This document shows positions 17,494-25,845 of a stretch of 52,424 bases of DNA, in pieces. Where the stretch lies: the NCBI GenBank assembly GCA_029974985.1, contig JARKQC010000304.1:1-52424 (forward strand). The letters run 5' to 3'. Source of the DNA: Bacteroidota bacterium (GTDB taxonomy: Bacteria; Bacteroidota; Ignavibacteria; Kapaibacteriales; UBA2268). Position 1 is the first letter of the stretch, and every line of letters begins with the position of its first letter. Under the pieces are notes generated by a model. It searched no databases and was not told where the DNA came from. It saw only the letters and a program-made list of their open reading frames with translations. A program made the position numbers and the translations under genes.

Positions 17494-20400
17494 TGTATAA
17501 AAATTTTTGGATATTTTTTTTATTTTTATTTACATATAATTTTGTTTATAGCCAAAGTTACCAAGTAGTATTAGGTGGAGAAAAATATTCCAATAATTAT
17601 TATCGAACAATAACAAAATTAGAAATTAAAAAACCGTTCTATGGTGATTATTTAGAAAATACTTTTTACATCAAAACAAAAAACAATTTTGATAATAAAT
17701 TTTTAAAACAATATCTATTAAATAAAATTAAAAGTTATGGATTTTTAGATATAAAAATTAATAATATTTCGCAACCCTTCACAAAATTTTTTTCTAATCA
17801 TTTATTAAGCAAATCAAAATATAATTTAGAAAATATTTTCAAAATTGATATAGAAAATGATTTTGATATTTTTGATATATGCTCATTACTTACAAATGAA
17901 AATGAAATCATATATTCAGTACCCGTATTTAATTATAAAATTTCAGATTTCAAACCAAATGATGAATTTATAGAAAACCAATATTATCTTGATAGTTTAA
18001 ATATTTTTAAAGCGTGGGATATAGCAAAAGCTGATAAATCAATTATTATTGGAATAGTTGATTCGGGTACAGATATTAATCACAGCGATTTAAAATCGCA
18101 AGCGTGGGAAAATACAGATGAAATCCCCAATGATGGAATTGATAATGACGGAAATGGTTTTATTGATGACATCAATGGTTGGGATTTTGTTGGTAATATT
18201 GGGGTTATAGATGCATTAAAAGGTGATTTTAAAGAAGATAATAATGTTGTACCAAGTTTTCAATCAAATGACCACGGTACACACGTTGCGGGGATTTCTT
18301 CTGCAAGTACAAATAATCAAATTGGAATTGCCTCGACGGGTTTTAACGTAACATTTTTACCAGTAAAAATAGCTATTGATGATTTATCAAACTCGAGAAT
18401 GGTTTATAGGCCTTACGAAGGAATGCTTTATGCGGCAAAAAATGGGGCTGATATTATTAATTGCTCTTGGTCGAGTGCATATCACGACCCACTTGCTTGG
18501 GACGTAGTTAATGAAATATTGGATATGGGGATTGTTGTTGTTGCTGCAACTGGAAATGAAAGCTTTAGAAATGATTTATTTCCATACTATCCCGCTATGA
18601 TACCGGGTGTTATTGCAATTGGTTCTATTAGTAAAAAAGGTGGTTTATCCGGATTTTCAAACTATGGTATAAATACTTGTTGCTATACTTATGGCGAGAA
18701 TATATATTCAACTTTAAATAATGATAGATATGGAATAAAAAGCGGCACCTCAATGGCTTCGCCTATAGTAGCTGGATTTATAGCTAATTTAATGAAAGTT
18801 TTTCCAAATTATACAAACAAGCAAATTTATCATCAATTACGAAGTACAAGTAATAAATTTATTCCTCTTTCGGAATATCCTAATGGAAAACTCAATCCTT
18901 ATGACGCTCTTAAATATAATAATCCATCTTTTCCCGAATTTAAATTACCCGGATTAGAAATTGAAAGCGTTTTAATAGAAAACTCTAATCAAATTATTGA
19001 TTATGGAGCTACAAATATTCGATTAGTCCTTAAAAATCATCTTTCTACAGCACAAAATGTAAAAATCAATTTACAAACTCAAAATGATTATTTATCATTA
19101 AGCAGTAAATCATATAATATTAATGAAATTAAAAATGGTGATATGATATTTCTCGATTTAGAAATTAATTTCTATGATTTCTGCCCTTGGTACGAAGGAA
19201 CTGCTAATATATTAGTAAAATTCGAAGCAGATAATTATGAAGATACTCAATTAATAAATATACCTTTTAAATTTGATACTAATAATAAATATCGGCTTGT
19301 AGAGACCTTCCCGGGAAATTATAATTTTGATTGGTATGCTACCTGCTCTAATGATATATATAATTTTTGGGCTTTAGCCTATGATAAATCTTCTCGAAAA
19401 GGATTCTTGTATAATTTTGGCGGTACTAATGGATTAACAACACTAAGTAACGATAAATTAATTGATTTAAGCGTAATTAATAATACTATATATATTGCCG
19501 CAAATGCTAATACTGATAAAGCAAGTTTATTAAAATCTACCAATGGCGGATTAAATTTTAAAACAATAAATCTTGATGAATATTTAACTTATATTAATTC
19601 GATATATTTTATCTCTGAATCCGTTGGTATTATAACGGGTGTAAATCTAAATAATGAGGCTAGTATTATTTATACAGATAACGGTGGAATTACATTTAAC
19701 ACAATAAATAATTTTCCACCAATTGATTTTGCTGAATATTTTAGTACAAAAATTATTAAACGATACGATAAATTTTATTTTGCCACAACAAAAGGTAAGA
19801 TTTTTTATTCAGAAAAAATAAATCACAATTATACATCAATAGTTGATAATTCAAAAATTAATATCTTGAAAATAGCTCCAATTTCAAAAGATACAATATA
19901 TTATTTTGGATATAATTCTAATAAGGAATTTGAACTAAAGCTTACTACAAATTCTGGAAAATCTTTTAAAACTGTTAATCCACAAAATATAGATTTATCA
20001 AGAGTATTAGATATTTTTTCACCAGATAGCTCAAATTCAATTTATTTAGTATTAAATAATGCCGAAATTTATAGTAGTGATGATTTAGCAGAAACTTGGA
20101 CAGCCGAATTAAACTCACAATATAAATATGATTTTCTAACAAGCAATGCTCTTTATTCCAAAAAAGGAAAAGGGCGACTTTGGTTCGCGGGAATAGATAT
20201 AAGCTATCTTGATTTTGATATAAAACCCGCTAATATTTCGCATAATTTAAAAATTGCTGGAAAATATGAAATTGATTTTGACACATTAAAAATTAATACT
20301 CAAAAAGAAGAAATAATTTTTATTGAAAATCAAGGAAATATTAAAGAAGAAATTAATTTGCAGTATTTAGAAAATGGTGCTGAATTTAGTTTAACAGATA

Positions 20401-20834
20401 AATTTAAAAAACAAATTTCTCCTTCAGAACTAATTTCTGCAACAATATCTTATACTCCGCATAGCGTAGGCGATCATTTTGATACTCTTGCAATTATTTC
20501 AAATTCAGCCAATAAAAAAATTGAATTTTTATTAAAAGGATTTGCTTTCGATCCAAGTTCAGTTTCAAATGATGTAACTAATGAAATTTCATATAATCTA
20601 ACTTCGGATAATCAAAATTTATATTTGTATCTATTTAGTAAAATTTCACAGGATTATAATTTTGCATTATATGATAATAATGGAAAATTGATTAAAGATT
20701 TTGGAAAATATAGTATAAATTCTGGTGATAATACATTGATTTTTAATAAAATAGAATTAGTGTCTGGATTGTATTTTTTAAAAATTAACAACAATCATAT
20801 TAGTAAGACTATTAAATATATAGTAATTAAATAA
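17493..20834 (+). CDS. Secreted subtilisin-like protease with T9SS sorting domain
   Basis: A 1113-residue S8 serine protease. A signal peptide (MYKNFWIFFLFLFTYNFVYSQ) is followed by an N-terminal prodomain-like stretch to about 150. The catalytic triad is Asp190 (GIVDSGTD), His261 (NDHGTHVAG) and Ser420 (SGTSMASP), with oxyanion Asn355 (ATGNES). A Ca-binding-type loop (NDGIDNDGNGFIDD) lies at 213-226. Residues about 600-900 carry BNR/Asp-box-like beta-propeller motifs (STNGGLNF, TDNGGITF, TNSGKSF). A choice-of-anchor-like domain (SYTPHSVGDHFDTLAI) and a T9SS type A sorting domain complete the chain. It would be exported via SprA. The gene starts one base inside the stop codon of the upstream lipoprotein. 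Confidence 0.93.
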   Translation: MYKNFWIFFLFLFTYNFVYSQSYQVVLGGEKYSNNYYRTITKLEIKKPFYGDYLENTFYIKTKNNFDNKFLKQYLLNKIKSYGFLDIKINNISQPFTKFFSNHLLSKSKYNLENIFKIDIENDFDIFDICSLLTNENEIIYSVPVFNYKISDFKPNDEFIENQYYLDSLNIFKAWDIAKADKSIIIGIVDSGTDINHSDLKSQAWENTDEIPNDGIDNDGNGFIDDINGWDFVGNIGVIDALKGDFKEDNNVVPSFQSNDHGTHVAGISSASTNNQIGIASTGFNVTFLPVKIAIDDLSNSRMVYRPYEGMLYAAKNGADIINCSWSSAYHDPLAWDVVNEILDMGIVVVAATGNESFRNDLFPYYPAMIPGVIAIGSISKKGGLSGFSNYGINTCCYTYGENIYSTLNNDRYGIKSGTSMASPIVAGFIANLMKVFPNYTNKQIYHQLRSTSNKFIPLSEYPNGKLNPYDALKYNNPSFPEFKLPGLEIESVLIENSNQIIDYGATNIRLVLKNHLSTAQNVKINLQTQNDYLSLSSKSYNINEIKNGDMIFLDLEINFYDFCPWYEGTANILVKFEADNYEDTQLINIPFKFDTNNKYRLVETFPGNYNFDWYATCSNDIYNFWALAYDKSSRKGFLYNFGGTNGLTTLSNDKLIDLSVINNTIYIAANANTDKASLLKSTNGGLNFKTINLDEYLTYINSIYFISESVGIITGVNLNNEASIIYTDNGGITFNTINNFPPIDFAEYFSTKIIKRYDKFYFATTKGKIFYSEKINHNYTSIVDNSKINILKIAPISKDTIYYFGYNSNKEFELKLTTNSGKSFKTVNPQNIDLSRVLDIFSPDSSNSIYLVLNNAEIYSSDDLAETWTAELNSQYKYDFLTSNALYSKKGKGRLWFAGIDISYLDFDIKPANISHNLKIAGKYEIDFDTLKINTQKEEIIFIENQGNIKEEINLQYLENGAEFSLTDKFKKQISPSELISATISYTPHSVGDHFDTLAIISNSANKKIEFLLKGFAFDPSSVSNDVTNEISYNLTSDNQNLYLYLFSKISQDYNFALYDNNGKLIKDFGKYSINSGDNTLIFNKIELVSGLYFLKINNNHISKTIKYIVIK

Positions 20835-20853
20835 AATAAATCTTATAATTCAT

Positions 20854-20889
20854 AAAAAAAAGCTGAATAGGAAAAAACACCTATTCAGC
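20854..20889 (-). terminator. Terminator of the STAS gene
   Basis: GCTGAATAGG (20862-20871) pairs perfectly with CCTATTCAGC (20880-20889). On the minus strand the hairpin is followed by eight Ts (20854-20861), matching an intrinsic terminator for the STAS gene. It may also stop readthrough from the convergent subtilase gene. Confidence 0.88.
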
Positions 20890-20912
20890 AGAAATAAATA
20901 TTTTATTAAAAT

Positions 20913-21242
20913 TTAATTAAAACTTGCGATAGCATCTTCAGAATTATCATAAATTTTGAATATATTTGTAAGACCAGCCATTTGGAATATTTTAACTATT
21001 GCTGGTGATAAATTACAAATAGCAATCGAGCCTTCACTATTCGAAACAACTTTCACAGCTGATAAAAAAGCTCGAAGTCCCATACTATTGATAAAATTAA
21101 GCTCTTTGCAATCAACGATAATCTTTTTTTCACCAACAACCATATCCGACAATTCAGCATCGAAATCACTTGCAGCAGCGTCAATCTTGCCATGAAGTTC
21201 TAAAAATTTGATTCCATTTTTTTTAAATTCAGTAATTAACAT
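20913..21242 (-). CDS. STAS-domain anti-sigma factor antagonist
   Basis: A 109-residue single STAS domain of the SpoIIAA/RsbV type, cytoplasmic. It shows the strand order LHGKIDAAASD, KIIVDCKELNFINSMGLRAF and the C-terminal helix IFQMAGLTNIFKIYDN. Ser53 (NFINSMGL) aligns with the phosphorylated Ser of SpoIIAA/RsbV (DSSGL/DSTGL), so switching by a kinase/phosphatase pair is likely (family knowledge). In this phylum such proteins may serve partner-switching pathways controlling sigma factors or diguanylate cyclases. No partner kinase or PP2C phosphatase is adjacent. It is monocistronic, divergent from ileS, with its own terminator. Confidence 0.92.
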   Translation of the reverse strand: MLITEFKKNGIKFLELHGKIDAAASDFDAELSDMVVGEKKIIVDCKELNFINSMGLRAFLSAVKVVSNSEGSIAICNLSPAIVKIFQMAGLTNIFKIYDNSEDAIASFN

Positions 21243-21490
21243 AAATTTATTCCAATATAATTTTTTAAAAAATAAATATTTACTAAAATAATATAATTTT
21301 TTAATTTATTGAAACAAAAAATATAATAATATTAGTATAAAAAATAATAAATTTAAAAAAATTAATTTAAAACTATAATTGTAAAATAAAAAAAATAATA
21401 TTTTAATTGAAAAAATTATATATCAAATTATTTATAAATTAAATCGTTTTTATATTGTTTTGTTATTTATAATTTGCGGAAATCATATAT

Positions 21491-24400
21491 ATGTTTTTAC
21501 CTTTACCTGAAAAATTTTCGTATTCAGAATTAGAACATTCTATTCTCAAATATTGGGAAGATAATAAAGTATTTGAAAAATCTCTTGAATTGAGAAAAGA
21601 TTCTCCATATTATAGTTTTTACGAAGGCCCGCCTACTGTAAATGGAAATCCCGGCGTACATCATTTGATGGCACGTTCTATTAAAGATACGGTATGCAGA
21701 TATAAAACTATGAACGGCTATTATGTGCCTCGTCAAGCAGGATGGGATACACATGGTTTGCCAGTTGAAATAGAACTAGAAAAGAGATTAGGATTAAAAG
21801 ATAAATCTGAAATTGAAAAATATGGAATAGCAAAATTTAATGCCGCTTGCAAAGAATTTGTTTATTCAAATATCGAAAAAGACCAAGGTTGGGGATATTT
21901 AACTAAACGAATGGGCTATTGGGTAGATTTAAATTCCGCATATATAACTTGTACAAATGATTATATTGAGTCCGTATGGTGGGCTTTAAAAATATATTTT
22001 GATAAGGGATTTGTCTATCGCGGTTTTAAAGTCGTTCCGCAGTCGCCAACTATCGAAACTCCACTTAGTTCACACGAGTTATCTTTGGGATATAAAGACG
22101 TTCGCGACCCTAATTGTTATATTAAATTAAAAATTGTATCGAGTCCAATAAAAAATATTGAAAATGCAAGACTGCTTGTTTGGACAACTACCCCTTGGAC
22201 ACTTTTAGCAAACGTAGCCCTTGCTATTGGTGAGGACATTGATTACGTTCATATTAAAAACACTCGTAAACAAAAAGAAGAGATTTTGATTGATGAGTTA
22301 GTGCTTGCAAAAGCAAGATTATCTGCTCTTGATGGTGAATATACAATTATATCTGAATTTAAAGGTAGTGAATTAATTGGCACTAAATATGAACAAATTT
22401 TCCCTTATGTGAAAATTGATTTTGAAGAATTTCCCGACGCACTAAGCATTTTACCCGGCGATTTTGTTTCTACTGAAGATGGTTCGGGTATCGTGCATCT
22501 TGCTCCTGCTTTTGGTGAAGACGACTATCAGATGTCAAAAAAATTCAAAATACCATTTGCACAACCAGTAACTCCAAATGGTCATTTCACTAGTGATATG
22601 GGTGAATTTGCAGGAAGAGCAATCAAAACATTTACTTATGATGATAGAGTAGAAGAAGGTTCGGATAAAGATATTGTCGTTGCTTTAAAATATGCAGATA
22701 AAATTTATCGCTCAACAAATGATTATTTGCATAGTTATCCTCATTGTTGGCGTACGGGAAATCCAATTATTTATTATGCAAGAGACTCTTGGTTTATTAA
22801 ATCCCCTGAATATAAAGAAAATATGATTGAGCGTAATAATGAAATTAATTGGCAACCTAAAGAAATTGGTACAGGTAGATTTGGTAATTGGCTCGAAGAA
22901 GTTAAAGAATGGTCTCTTTCACGCGATAGATATTGGGGTACACCATTGCCAATATGGGTAAATATTGAAGATAAATCAGATTATTTTGCAATTGGTTCAA
23001 TAAAAGAATTATTAGAAGGTATTTATGTATTCGAAGATGGCAAACAAGTAAGTGTTAAAGATTGTGGTCTCGAAATTGATTTACACCGCCCATTTGTAGA
23101 TAATATTATATTTATTAAAGATGGAAAAACTTATCGTAGAACTCCTGAAGTAATTGACGTTTGGTTCGATTCCGGTGCTATGCCATTTGCACAATTACAT
23201 TATCCATTCGAAAATCAAGAATTATTTGATAAAATATTTCCGGGTGATTTTATTGCCGAAGGTATTGACCAAACACGTGGCTGGTTCTATACTTTGCATA
23301 ATATTGCAGTTGCTTTATTTGATAAGCCCGCGTTTAAAAACATTGTAGTAAATGAATTAATTCTCGATAAAAATGGTGTCAAAATGTCGAAGAGACTTGG
23401 AAATACTATTGACCCATTTGAATTAATGGAAAAATATGGTGCCGATGCAGTTCGTTGGTATCTATTTGTAAATAATCCACCTTGGAAGACTACAAAATTC
23501 AATCAAGAAGATATTGCAAAAACTGTAATTTCGGACTTTTTACGTTCGCTTACAAATACTTATGCATTCTTTACTTTGTATGCAAATATTGATGAATTTA
23601 CGGGCGAAGAACCAGAAATTCCAATTAATGAAAGACCTGAAATTGATCGTTGGATAATATCACGCATAAATACATTAATTAAGAATTATCGCGAGCTTAT
23701 GGAAGAATACGAGCTAACTAAAGCACCGCGAGCCGTACAGAATTTTGTAATAAATGAGTTATCTAATTGGTATATTCGCAGAAATCGCCGTAGATTCTGG
23801 AAAGGTGAGAAAGATAACGAGAAATTATCAGCATATCAGACTCTGAAAACTATATTAGTAAATGTTTTGCAATTAATGGCACCACAAGCACCATTTATTA
23901 GTGAAGATTTATATCAAAGATTAAAAACAAAATATGATATTGAATCAATTCATCTTACAGATATGCCTTTGCCAAACGAAGATTTAATTGATATAGAATT
24001 AGAAAGAAGAATGGAAATTGCTCAACGTATTACATCACTTGCAAGAAATTTAAGAGAAAAAGCAAATCTCAAAGTCCGTCAGCCATTACGTAGAATTCTA
24101 ATTCCAATTAATTCACCGTCTGAAAGACGCGACATTCAACTTGTAGAAGATATAATTAAAGAAGAAATTAATGTTAAAGCAATCGAATTTGTATCAGAAG
24201 ATAATTCTGATATTGTAAGAAAAGTTGCAAAACCGAATTTTAAAGTTATAGGTAAAAAATTTGGTAAATCAACCCAAAGCGTAGCAAATTACATTAAAGA
24301 AATTAATAACGATACAATTAAATTAATTGAAAAAAATGGAAAAATTACAAGTAAAATTGATGGACTTGATTTAGAAATTTCACTCGAAGATATCGAAATA

Positions 24401-24742
24401 CAAAGCGAAGATATCGAAGGCTGGCTCGTTACTTCTGAAAATGGTCTTACAGTAGCATTAGATACATCTCTTGATAAAGATTTAATCAACGAAGGCATTG
24501 CAAGAGAATTTGTTAATAGAGTGCAAAATTTACGTAAGGATTCAGGGTTTGAAGTAATAGATAGAATCAAAATTATGTATAATTCAGATGATACTATTCA
24601 AAACTCAATAAATGCTAAAAGGGAATATATTATTTCTGAGACTTTAGCAGAAAGTATCGAATTTCAAGCAGAAAATAACGATTTTGAAACTTTTGAATTA
24701 AATGATACATCAATTAAATTAAAAATCAGCAAAATTGCTTAA
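21491..24742 (+). CDS. ileS: Isoleucyl-tRNA synthetase, IleRS2 type with GVHH motif
   Basis: A 1083-residue class I synthetase charging tRNA-Ile in the cytoplasm. The chain has the normal order: catalytic N-terminal segment (FYEGPPTVNGNP, GWDTHGLPVEIE), the CP1 editing domain with WTTTPWTLLANVA, the second catalytic half (GWFYTLHNIAV), KMSKR at 631-635, the anticodon-binding helical domain (RFWKG), and a C-terminal tail without the zinc-finger Cys set. The HIGH motif reads GVHH at residues 55-58 (nt 21653-21664), and KMSKS reads KMSKR. Sequence style fits the eukaryotic-like IleRS2 clade. The GxHH swap has been reported in IleRS2 enzymes with very high mupirocin resistance (established knowledge, recalled). 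A small lipoprotein gene follows after 14 bases. Confidence 0.97.
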   Translation: MFLPLPEKFSYSELEHSILKYWEDNKVFEKSLELRKDSPYYSFYEGPPTVNGNPGVHHLMARSIKDTVCRYKTMNGYYVPRQAGWDTHGLPVEIELEKRLGLKDKSEIEKYGIAKFNAACKEFVYSNIEKDQGWGYLTKRMGYWVDLNSAYITCTNDYIESVWWALKIYFDKGFVYRGFKVVPQSPTIETPLSSHELSLGYKDVRDPNCYIKLKIVSSPIKNIENARLLVWTTTPWTLLANVALAIGEDIDYVHIKNTRKQKEEILIDELVLAKARLSALDGEYTIISEFKGSELIGTKYEQIFPYVKIDFEEFPDALSILPGDFVSTEDGSGIVHLAPAFGEDDYQMSKKFKIPFAQPVTPNGHFTSDMGEFAGRAIKTFTYDDRVEEGSDKDIVVALKYADKIYRSTNDYLHSYPHCWRTGNPIIYYARDSWFIKSPEYKENMIERNNEINWQPKEIGTGRFGNWLEEVKEWSLSRDRYWGTPLPIWVNIEDKSDYFAIGSIKELLEGIYVFEDGKQVSVKDCGLEIDLHRPFVDNIIFIKDGKTYRRTPEVIDVWFDSGAMPFAQLHYPFENQELFDKIFPGDFIAEGIDQTRGWFYTLHNIAVALFDKPAFKNIVVNELILDKNGVKMSKRLGNTIDPFELMEKYGADAVRWYLFVNNPPWKTTKFNQEDIAKTVISDFLRSLTNTYAFFTLYANIDEFTGEEPEIPINERPEIDRWIISRINTLIKNYRELMEEYELTKAPRAVQNFVINELSNWYIRRNRRRFWKGEKDNEKLSAYQTLKTILVNVLQLMAPQAPFISEDLYQRLKTKYDIESIHLTDMPLPNEDLIDIELERRMEIAQRITSLARNLREKANLKVRQPLRRILIPINSPSERRDIQLVEDIIKEEINVKAIEFVSEDNSDIVRKVAKPNFKVIGKKFGKSTQSVANYIKEINNDTIKLIEKNGKITSKIDGLDLEISLEDIEIQSEDIEGWLVTSENGLTVALDTSLDKDLINEGIAREFVNRVQNLRKDSGFEVIDRIKIMYNSDDTIQNSINAKREYIISETLAESIEFQAENNDFETFELNDTSIKLKISKIA

Positions 24743-24756
24743 TTTTATTATAATTA

Positions 24757-25119
24757 ATGATAAAATTTTTGAAAAATAGTATATATATATTGATATTGCT
24801 TTTACTTTTACAAATCTCATCTTGTACTTTACAAAAGGAGGCTTTTGTATTTGTAGATAAAAAAGTAGAAGGTAGAACATCTGAAGGATACTATTATTTA
24901 GATGTTGTATTGAAAAATACTGGCGAGCAACCAGCTTATTTTGTCATACTAATATCTCAAGCATATTTAGATGGAAATCAAATTCAGAGAATAGAAAAAG
25001 GGTATGGGGATATTTTTCCTAATGGTTCGAAAGAAAAAAGATTGATATTCGATAAATTAGGACTCTCCACTCCAGATAGCGTTTCTTTAAAAATTACATA
25101 TTCTCCAGTTGATATATAA
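24757..25119 (+). CDS. Small lipoprotein, FxLYD-like beta domain
   Basis: A 120-residue lipoprotein. The N-terminal hydrophobic helix ends in a lipobox (LQISSC) with Cys23 as the acylation site. The mature ~97 residues form one beta-sandwich-like domain: YYYLDVVLKNTGEQPAYFV, then PNGSKEKRLIF, then SLKITYSPVDI. This pattern (conserved KNTG, G-S-x-E) resembles FxLYD-type domains found in many small surface lipoproteins. Function is unknown. It lies 14 bases after ileS and 8 bases before mtgA, so an operon with both is likely. Confidence 0.75.
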   Translation: MIKFLKNSIYILILLLLLQISSCTLQKEAFVFVDKKVEGRTSEGYYYLDVVLKNTGEQPAYFVILISQAYLDGNQIQRIEKGYGDIFPNGSKEKRLIFDKLGLSTPDSVSLKITYSPVDI

Positions 25120-25127
25120 ATTCTATT

Positions 25128-25829
25128 ATGAAAAAAATCTTAATAATTGTATTAAAATTTATTTTATATTTTAGTGTAATATTTATTCTATTATCTATTT
25201 CAACAGTAATAATTTATAAATATGTAGCGCCGCCAATAACCCCGCATATGATTATTAGAGTGTTCGAGGGACTAATAATCGGCGAACCCGTATGGATTAA
25301 CAAAGATTGGGTTTCTTACGATGAAGTGTCTTCAAATTTTTTTCGTGCTGTTGTCGGCGCAGAAGATGCACGTTTTATGATTCATAACGGTGTTGATTGG
25401 AAAGCCGTAGAAGCCTCAAAAAAATATAATGAACGTTTCAAAGGAAAGAAAAAAAGAGGTGCAAGTACAATCACTATGCAAACTGCAAAAAATACATTTT
25501 TACCTCATTCGAGAAATTATGTAAGGAAAGCAATCGAAGTATATTTTACTTATTTTATAGAATTTTTTTGGGGGAAAAAAAGAATTCTCGAAGTTTATGC
25601 AAATATCGTCGAATTGGGTCCTGGTTTATATGGAGTGGAAGCCGCCTCGCAAAAATTTTTCAATAAAAGTGCAATAAATCTTACTAAACGTGAAGCCGCA
25701 CTTTTAGCATCAGTATTACCAAATCCAAGACGTTGGTCGCCCGATAAACCAACAAAATATATCAATAGACGTGTTGAATGGATAATGAATAGAATGAATT
25801 CAGTTGCTATTCCTAAAAAAGATAAATAA
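25128..25829 (+). CDS. mtgA: Monofunctional peptidoglycan glycosyltransferase MtgA
   Basis: A 233-residue GT51 transglycosylase polymerising lipid II into glycan strands at the periplasmic face of the inner membrane. One N-terminal membrane anchor (about 10-31) precedes the domain. Signature motifs: AEDARFMIHNGVDW with catalytic Glu79, RGASTITMQTAKN at 110-122, KRILEVYANIVELG at 151-164, and the acceptor-site segment AALLASVLPNPRRWSP. There is no transpeptidase domain and the length is typical of MtgA. The stop lies 16 bases before mutS. Confidence 0.94.
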   Translation: MKKILIIVLKFILYFSVIFILLSISTVIIYKYVAPPITPHMIIRVFEGLIIGEPVWINKDWVSYDEVSSNFFRAVVGAEDARFMIHNGVDWKAVEASKKYNERFKGKKKRGASTITMQTAKNTFLPHSRNYVRKAIEVYFTYFIEFFWGKKRILEVYANIVELGPGLYGVEAASQKFFNKSAINLTKREAALLASVLPNPRRWSPDKPTKYINRRVEWIMNRMNSVAIPKKDK

Positions 25830-25845
25830 GGAGATACATAATAAA

